A stretch of DNA of 64,000 nucleotides, from contig CM070501.1 of assembly GCA_036346375.1 (NCBI GenBank), positions 54,167,326 through 54,231,325 on the forward strand. Reading direction: 5' to 3'. Position 1 is the first letter of the stretch, and the number at the start of each line of letters is the position of its first letter. The position numbers and the translations under genes were made by a program. Of this stretch, positions 59,059-64,000 are shown piece after piece. Under the pieces are notes generated by a model that saw only the letters and a program-made list of their open reading frames with translations, was not told the DNA's origin and searched no databases. Source of the DNA: Guadua angustifolia. Its lineage: Eukaryota > Streptophyta > Magnoliopsida > Poales > Poaceae.

Positions 59059-62000
59059 ATGGTGGTCCTAGGCAAGGGCGAGCTCGAGCAGATAACCCTC
59101 CCCGCGGTGCAGCCGCCGCTCGCCGACGTGCGGGAGGTCGACCTGTCCGCCTCGGGGCCCGCCCGCGAGGAGGCGGCTCGCGCGCTAGTGGCGGCGTGCG
59201 AAGAACAGGGATTCTTCAAGGTGACGGGCCACGGCGTGTCGCCGGGGCTCGCGCGCGCCGTGGAGGCCGCGGCCGCGGAGTTCTTCGCGCTGCCGCAGGC
59301 CGAGAAGGAGGCAGCCGCGGGGCGGTCGCTCGGGTACGCGAGCAAGCGGATCGGCAGCGGCGGCGACCTCGGATGGATCGAGTACCTCCTGCTCTGCGCT
59401 ACCTCCGCCGGCACCGTGCCCGTCGCCACCTTCTCGACATTGCCGTGCGCGGCCGCGGCCGCCGCCTCGTCGTCCACGCCTTCCTGCCCCTTACGGTGAG
59501 CTCCTTTTGAAGACAGTACTGTGCTCTACGTGCCGGCGTGCGTGCGGTTATTGGTTAACTTGCAAGAAAGATTCTGACACACTGCGTAAACGTGGTTGTG
59601 TAAAAGCTATGTACGCACTGCGGTAATAACGTTACTAGTTTCTTAATTACCGGAAAGGCCGTGGTAATTGCCTGGTTTTTTCACTCCTCCGTGCGCGTGT
59701 AAGCAGAGCGGCGTGACAAAACGGTGACATTAACGTCTGCGTTGTGCGTTGCACCGGCATCACTGTTGCCTCCGGATGCTTCCCGCCTGCGTAGTAGACA
59801 CATGCACACATGTCACCTCTTTGCCGCCTTATTTATTTATTTATCGGATTCGCTATTTACAGGCTAAGTCATTATTTATTTATGACGTTTACATATGTTA
59901 GTCCCAATTCATAAAAAAAATAGTATGTTATTCCTATCAAATTATCTGTTCTCTTGATCATTGAATTCTTTTAGCTAGTTTATGAATCTATTGGAAACGT
60001 TTGTGTCAACAGTAGCTAGAGCTAGGAAGAGCTCAGCTCCGGGCTCCGAACGCTGTTTGAATAGTCCAAGCACATGCTGTAGATAATAAGGAGTTTATGG
60101 GTGGAAGGTACTAGGGCCTAGCGTTGTTCCACGCACGCAAAGAGCAAATATCGTACCCCACCAATATAGTGGCATTTCTGACTGATTCAATATTTGATAC
60201 ATAGTTTTATTCAACTTTCGGTAGCTGGCAATGCATACCTTAACCCGACGACACATAGCTGCTGTGCTAGCTTCAGCTTGGCTTGCGTATGACACGTGGG
60301 GGATTATTTATTTGGACTTGATCACTCGTTTCACAGTGAAAATTATCGACACAAGTCAATACAGCTGGCTAGGGTCTTAAAAAAATTGTCAATAAAACTA
60401 CCAGTAGAAGAATTCCTTAACACGAGAAAACATAACTTCACCAAAAAAATTGGAAGGAAAAACTTTTTAAAAAAATCCGTGGATAAGATTGCCCGTCGTG
60501 GCCGGGTGTCGCTTCACTATTTCTCGCGGCCGCAATACGGAGGCGGCTCCGCCTGCCTCTGCTCTTCCCAGAATATATAATTTTTTAAAGTCGTCGACTA
60601 CCATTTGACTCACGTGCGGCTCGAGCTCGCACTGCGATCGTGGCGCTGCATTCGATCGTGTATGCGACGTTGGCTGCATGGTCTACCTCGACGCGCCGCC
60701 CATTAATTGCGCTGGCTTTCTGCCGCTCCGCCGGTGACGTGCCGCTGTTCAAATGGAAATGGAGCACTACTCATCCATCGCCTGTCGCGTCCCGTCTCTA
60801 TCCACATCTTGACATCATTCATGGAATCGTGGCTTCAAGCCCAAAAGCCGAATTTATTGCCGTTTTTTGGCCCGTTTCTTTTTGGTGTGTAAATCAATCA
60901 ATAATTAATTGATGTAGGGATCTTTTGGACGAGTACACGGCGGCGGTGCGGCGGATGGCGTGCGGCGTGCTGGAGCTGATGGCGGAGGGGCTGGGCGTCG
61001 GCCAGCCGGACGCGCTCGCGCGGCTGGTGGCGCACGAGGACAGCGACAACATGCTCCGGGTGAACCACTACCCGCCGCGCCCCGAGCTGCAGGGCAGCGA
61101 CGCCGGCGGCGGGGCGCCGAACCTGACGGGGTTCGGCGAGCACACCGACCCGCAGATCATCTCGGTGCTCCGCTCCAACGGAACGTCCGGGCTGGAGATC
61201 TCGCTGCGCGACGGGGGCTGGGCATCCGTCCCGCCCGACGGGGACTCCTTCTTCGTCAACGTCGGCGACACCCTGCAGGTACGTACTAACTACACGCTAC
61301 TACGGTACTACCGTGGCGCGGATGATCTGGGATTCTGGAGACAAAAAAGTTTGGGTCACTTTTACGTACCGTGTGTCATGTCGGATCTTGGCGCGTGCTA
61401 AACCGAGCAGATCAGCAGTGATCAGTGTCCGGTCTCGACCGGTCTTTCGGTGTCTCCATCAAATAAGAGCAGCAGGAGCACACGGTTATACCCGTGCAAG
61501 CATGCATATTATTAGCACAATCATGTATAGGGCCCCGCCTGCACGTGGAAACACTGGCAACACATGCATGCTACAGCAATGTTGATCAAGATCAGGAAAT
61601 GATGTGTGAGATATTTTTTTTTGTTCTTAAAAAAACATGATAATTTTTGCCAACTCCTAAAAAAGGCCAATCAAATTGCATATCCTACATGAAAAACTCC
61701 TAAGCAAGCACGATAATTTTCCCCCCATTTCTACGGGAATTGAACGCTATCCTATAAATTTTCTATGAATTTCTCGTGAAATTCCTATGCTACAAGCTAG
61801 TGCATATGTTTGTGTGCGCGCGCAGGTGCTGACGAACGGGAGGTTCAGGAGTGTGAGGCACAGGGTGGTGGTGAACAGCGAGAGGTCCAGGGTGTCCATG
61901 ATCTTCTTCGGCGGCCCGCCGCCCAGCGAGAGGCTGGCGCCGCTACCGCCGCTGCTGGGGGCCGGCGGCCGGAGCAGGTACAGGGAGTTCACCTGGAAGG

Positions 62001-62065
62001 AGTACAAGAGCAGCAACTACAGGGGCAGGCTCGCGGACGACCGGCTCTGCCGCTTTGAGAACTAG
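59059..62065 (+). CDS. GA2ox2: Gibberellin 2-beta-dioxygenase (GA2ox2-like), three exons
   Basis: Exons 59059-59495, 60918-61278 and 61826-62065 join in frame to 345 codons, with GT/AG introns in phase 2 and phase 0. The enzyme is a soluble iron- and 2-oxoglutarate-dependent dioxygenase that hydroxylates gibberellins at C-2 and so inactivates them. The start MVVLGKGELEQI fits grass GA2ox proteins. The N-terminal dioxygenase domain carries EEQGFFKVTGHGV and YASKRIG. Exon 2 carries NHYPPRPE and GEHTDPQIISVL (iron-binding His and Asp). Exon 3 carries VRHRVVV (third iron-binding His) and SRVSM (2-oxoglutarate-binding Arg and Ser). Length and ending CRFEN fit rice GA2ox2 as I remember it. No stop or frameshift is seen, so it appears functional. 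An in-frame ATG at 58984 lies at the expected transcript start and is probably not used. Confidence 0.95.
59496..60917 (+). other. GA2ox intron 1 (1422 bp)
   Basis: It is bounded by GTGAGC and TGATGTAG. It is long for the family's first intron and contains an AT-rich TTTATTTATTTATTTAT tract near 59828 and TGACTGAT at 60179-60186. TGAC-core sites in a GA2ox intron are known targets of KNOTTED1 in maize; relevance here is inference. No transposon boundary was found in it. Confidence 0.8.
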
Positions 62066-63089
62066 CTATATATCAGTCTGACTTCTATGAGTAGATCTGA
62101 AGGTTGCATGCATTGTAACTACTACTAGTTTGTAACTTCATGTTATTAGCCATGATCAGGCTTGTGGTGTTCAGGTGTCGCCAAGATATATATATAGGCC
62201 TATGCATGTGTGATGTGTAGCTTGGAGCCAAATAGCTTGTGCTTGTGAATCGCCTAATCGTAAATTAGTGAACGTTTAATACGAGGGTACCAAGAGATTT
62301 TGGACTGTTCATGTCAAATTACAAGTTACAAGAGCATGGAAACCTCACCCTAAGTCTTTACCTGGATGATCTATTTTTTCCCATTAAACAGCCTGTGCTT
62401 CATGATCCATGAACAACACACAGTCGTTGGTGCTGTTTGAACTGACAGCACACGACGCAAATCCACTGATGGGGCACAGGAAGAAATTGAAGAAATCTCA
62501 TGTCCCTCCTGGGTCAAGCCTGCTTATCCAACACTAGTTTGTACTTGTGGCCCTTCGAACACTAGCTGACTAGCACTTGCAACTCTGACAGGACAAAAGG
62601 CCATTGTTTCAAGGGAGAAGTTAGGCACTACTGTTATCTACAGCAGTTCCCCGGGAAAGGGCAGCCTACAGTAATATGCAGTACACTTGCCCCTGCACAG
62701 CTCCGAGCCTCCAACACAAAAATAGTGAAACGCGTCATGATGGATTAATCAGAGATAAATGGAGGCTAGTGTTTGACTATTAAGAAAGTGATGTTATGTC
62801 ACAAACGTCAATCACACTAGATAAGGGATTATTTGAAACGGCAATGCTATACACACTTTTTTTTTGGTTGTATATGTTTACAACATTTGGTTGGATGGTG
62901 TAGATCAAAAGTTATTAGCGTAGATCATGGGTAGAATTAGATATGAGAAGAAATCAAATGTTGTGATCATCTTCTAGAACACATGTATTACAAAATATGT
63001 TGTATGTGAAGCATTTCCCTGTTTGAAACATGATCCACAAATATCTCTGTCTCGTGTTCTTGTATGCTCTCAACTCTCAGGCCGTAGTC
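62066..63089. other. GA2ox 3' flank
   Basis: No second gene is evident. The 3' untranslated region probably ends within the first 200-300 bp, but no clear AATAAA signal was seen. The rest is AT-rich intergenic sequence. Confidence 0.45.
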
Positions 63090-63097
63090 ATTTTAGG

Positions 63098-63610
63098 TAG
63101 GGATGGCAACGGGTATATATCCGGCGGGTATCATCACCCCATACCTGTACCCGTGTTAATAAAATTCACCCGTTATAATACCCATACCCGCATGCAGGTA
63201 CAAAATTTACCCGTACCCGTGCGGGTAACGGGGACCCGACGGGTAACCCGTACCCGCATTAATGTGTAGCTAATTCAAGTTTTTCGATTTTTTAATATGT
63301 CAACTTGATAATATGTTTCTCATTAATGGTTGATGATTATGTACTTTTGTATCGTGTTGGAGAAATGAAGAAATTTGATAGATGCATGATGAACAAGTTG
63401 AACTTGATAACACTCACCTCATCAAGCGAGAAGTGGGTGGATCATACCCACGGGTGAACGGGTACCCCCGTACCCGTATCCGTCATACCCGACGGGTGAA
63501 GGTTTTCCCCTATTAAGGTACCCATGGGTATGATTATTGAACCAGATTTATACCCTAATGGAGTAAATACCCATCGGGTATCGGGTTTCGGGTACTCATT
63601 GCCATCCCTA
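63098..63610. mobile_element. hAT-type MITE (513 bp)
   Basis: TAGGGATGGCAA and TTGCCATCCCTA form terminal inverted repeats, flanked by an exact 8-bp duplication ATTTTAGG (63090-63097 and 63611-63618). Subterminal regions repeat ACCCGTACCC and CGGGTA. It has no coding capacity. Its ends differ from those of the other hAT elements in the window. Confidence 0.9.
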
Positions 63611-63618
63611 ATTTTAGG

Positions 63619-64000
63619 CGTGTTTGGATGAGCGGGATTTTTCAACAATTTTGAACGAAGTCGTAAAAATTCCTAAAACCCCACCTATCCAAATAGATCA
63701 CCGAAAGCTTTTAATCAGGATTGCTAGTATTCTTTTCCGGGGTATATGGATTTCACACGACATGGTCCATTTGTTTTTCAATTCAAGGACGTAGGATCTT
63801 ACTCGACTGAAACAAACATCCAGATCAAACTCTGACTACGGATTTCTTTTTTCAACCCCTTTAAAGGACGGGAAATAACGATAAAAAAGACATGAATGGT
63901 AAAAAACAAAAAGTTTCCTTTAAAAGGACCAATCAGAGCTTTATTAGGTTAAATATGCGTGGAAGAACAGATTTTCAGATAATTTCACTTTTAGGGTGGC
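63619..64000. other. Possible left end of a further element, cut by the window
   Basis: CGTGTTTGGATGAGCGGGATTT resembles the start of plant MITEs, but the partner end would lie outside the window. No gene is seen. Confidence 0.3.

Noticed and set aside
58806..59510. 234-codon frame over GA2ox exon 1
   Set aside because: It is an alternative frame of the real exon 1 (59059-59495), which carries the dioxygenase motifs.
1..64000. A novel multi-gene system (defence, biosynthetic or toxin)
   Set aside because: All multi-gene arrangements found are explained by Helitron, hAT or Ty3/Gypsy elements; the only apparent intact host gene is GA2ox.

Overview
The window looks like nuclear DNA of a grass (Poaceae). 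Most of it is transposable-element sequence of plant type: hAT, Helitron, Ty3/Gypsy, Tourist MITEs and plant-like retroposons. The one convincing host gene, at 59059-62065 on the plus strand, encodes a gibberellin 2-beta-dioxygenase whose protein closely resembles my recollection of rice GA2ox2. I saw no rRNA, tRNA or CRISPR array and no prokaryotic gene organisation. Species cannot be fixed from the window.

Region by region: 1-5.9 kb holds a small Helitron-like element with an internal minisatellite (about 1227-2330), a Tourist-type MITE and unrecognised GC-rich sequence. 5964-7022 is an internally deleted hAT. 7.2-11.5 kb is built from GGCACGG-rich repeats in a tandem duplication split by a 2.56-kb solo LTR (7317-9872, duplication AGCAC). 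12.8-14.5 kb holds two more small Helitron-like elements in opposite orientations. 16289-17380 is a retroposon with an 18-bp target duplication.

The main structure is a nest at 19958-49427. A hAT element with an exact 8-bp duplication (TCTACACA) and matching termini is split by two large insertions. One is a 13.4-kb two-gene Helitron (23183 to about 36540) carrying a decayed Rep-helicase gene and an RPA-like gene. The other is a Ty3/Gypsy element (37684-47356, duplication TAGGA) with LTRs of about 3.1 kb, a gag gene and only remnants of pol. The hAT also carries Tourist MITEs, one inside another, a short retroposon tail, and a fragment of a soluble epoxide hydrolase gene with its introns.

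A second hAT with a nearly intact transposase follows at 49543-52876 (duplication GTGCAGTA), then a fourth small Helitron-like element, a foldback element, a hAT MITE (57452-57962), a Tourist-like MITE (58036-58447), the GA2ox gene, and another hAT MITE (63098-63610).

How it fits together: the Helitron genes would have supplied strand-transfer, helicase and single-strand-binding functions, but Rep-helicase has at least four stop codons and a frameshift, so the copy is probably dead. The hAT transposases also carry stops. The GA2ox gene appears intact (345 codons, three exons) and would inactivate bioactive gibberellins. I found no new defence or biosynthetic system; the most unusual content is the nested architecture, the gene capture inside the hAT, and the Helitron family whose members keep shared ends but differ in their internal tandem arrays.
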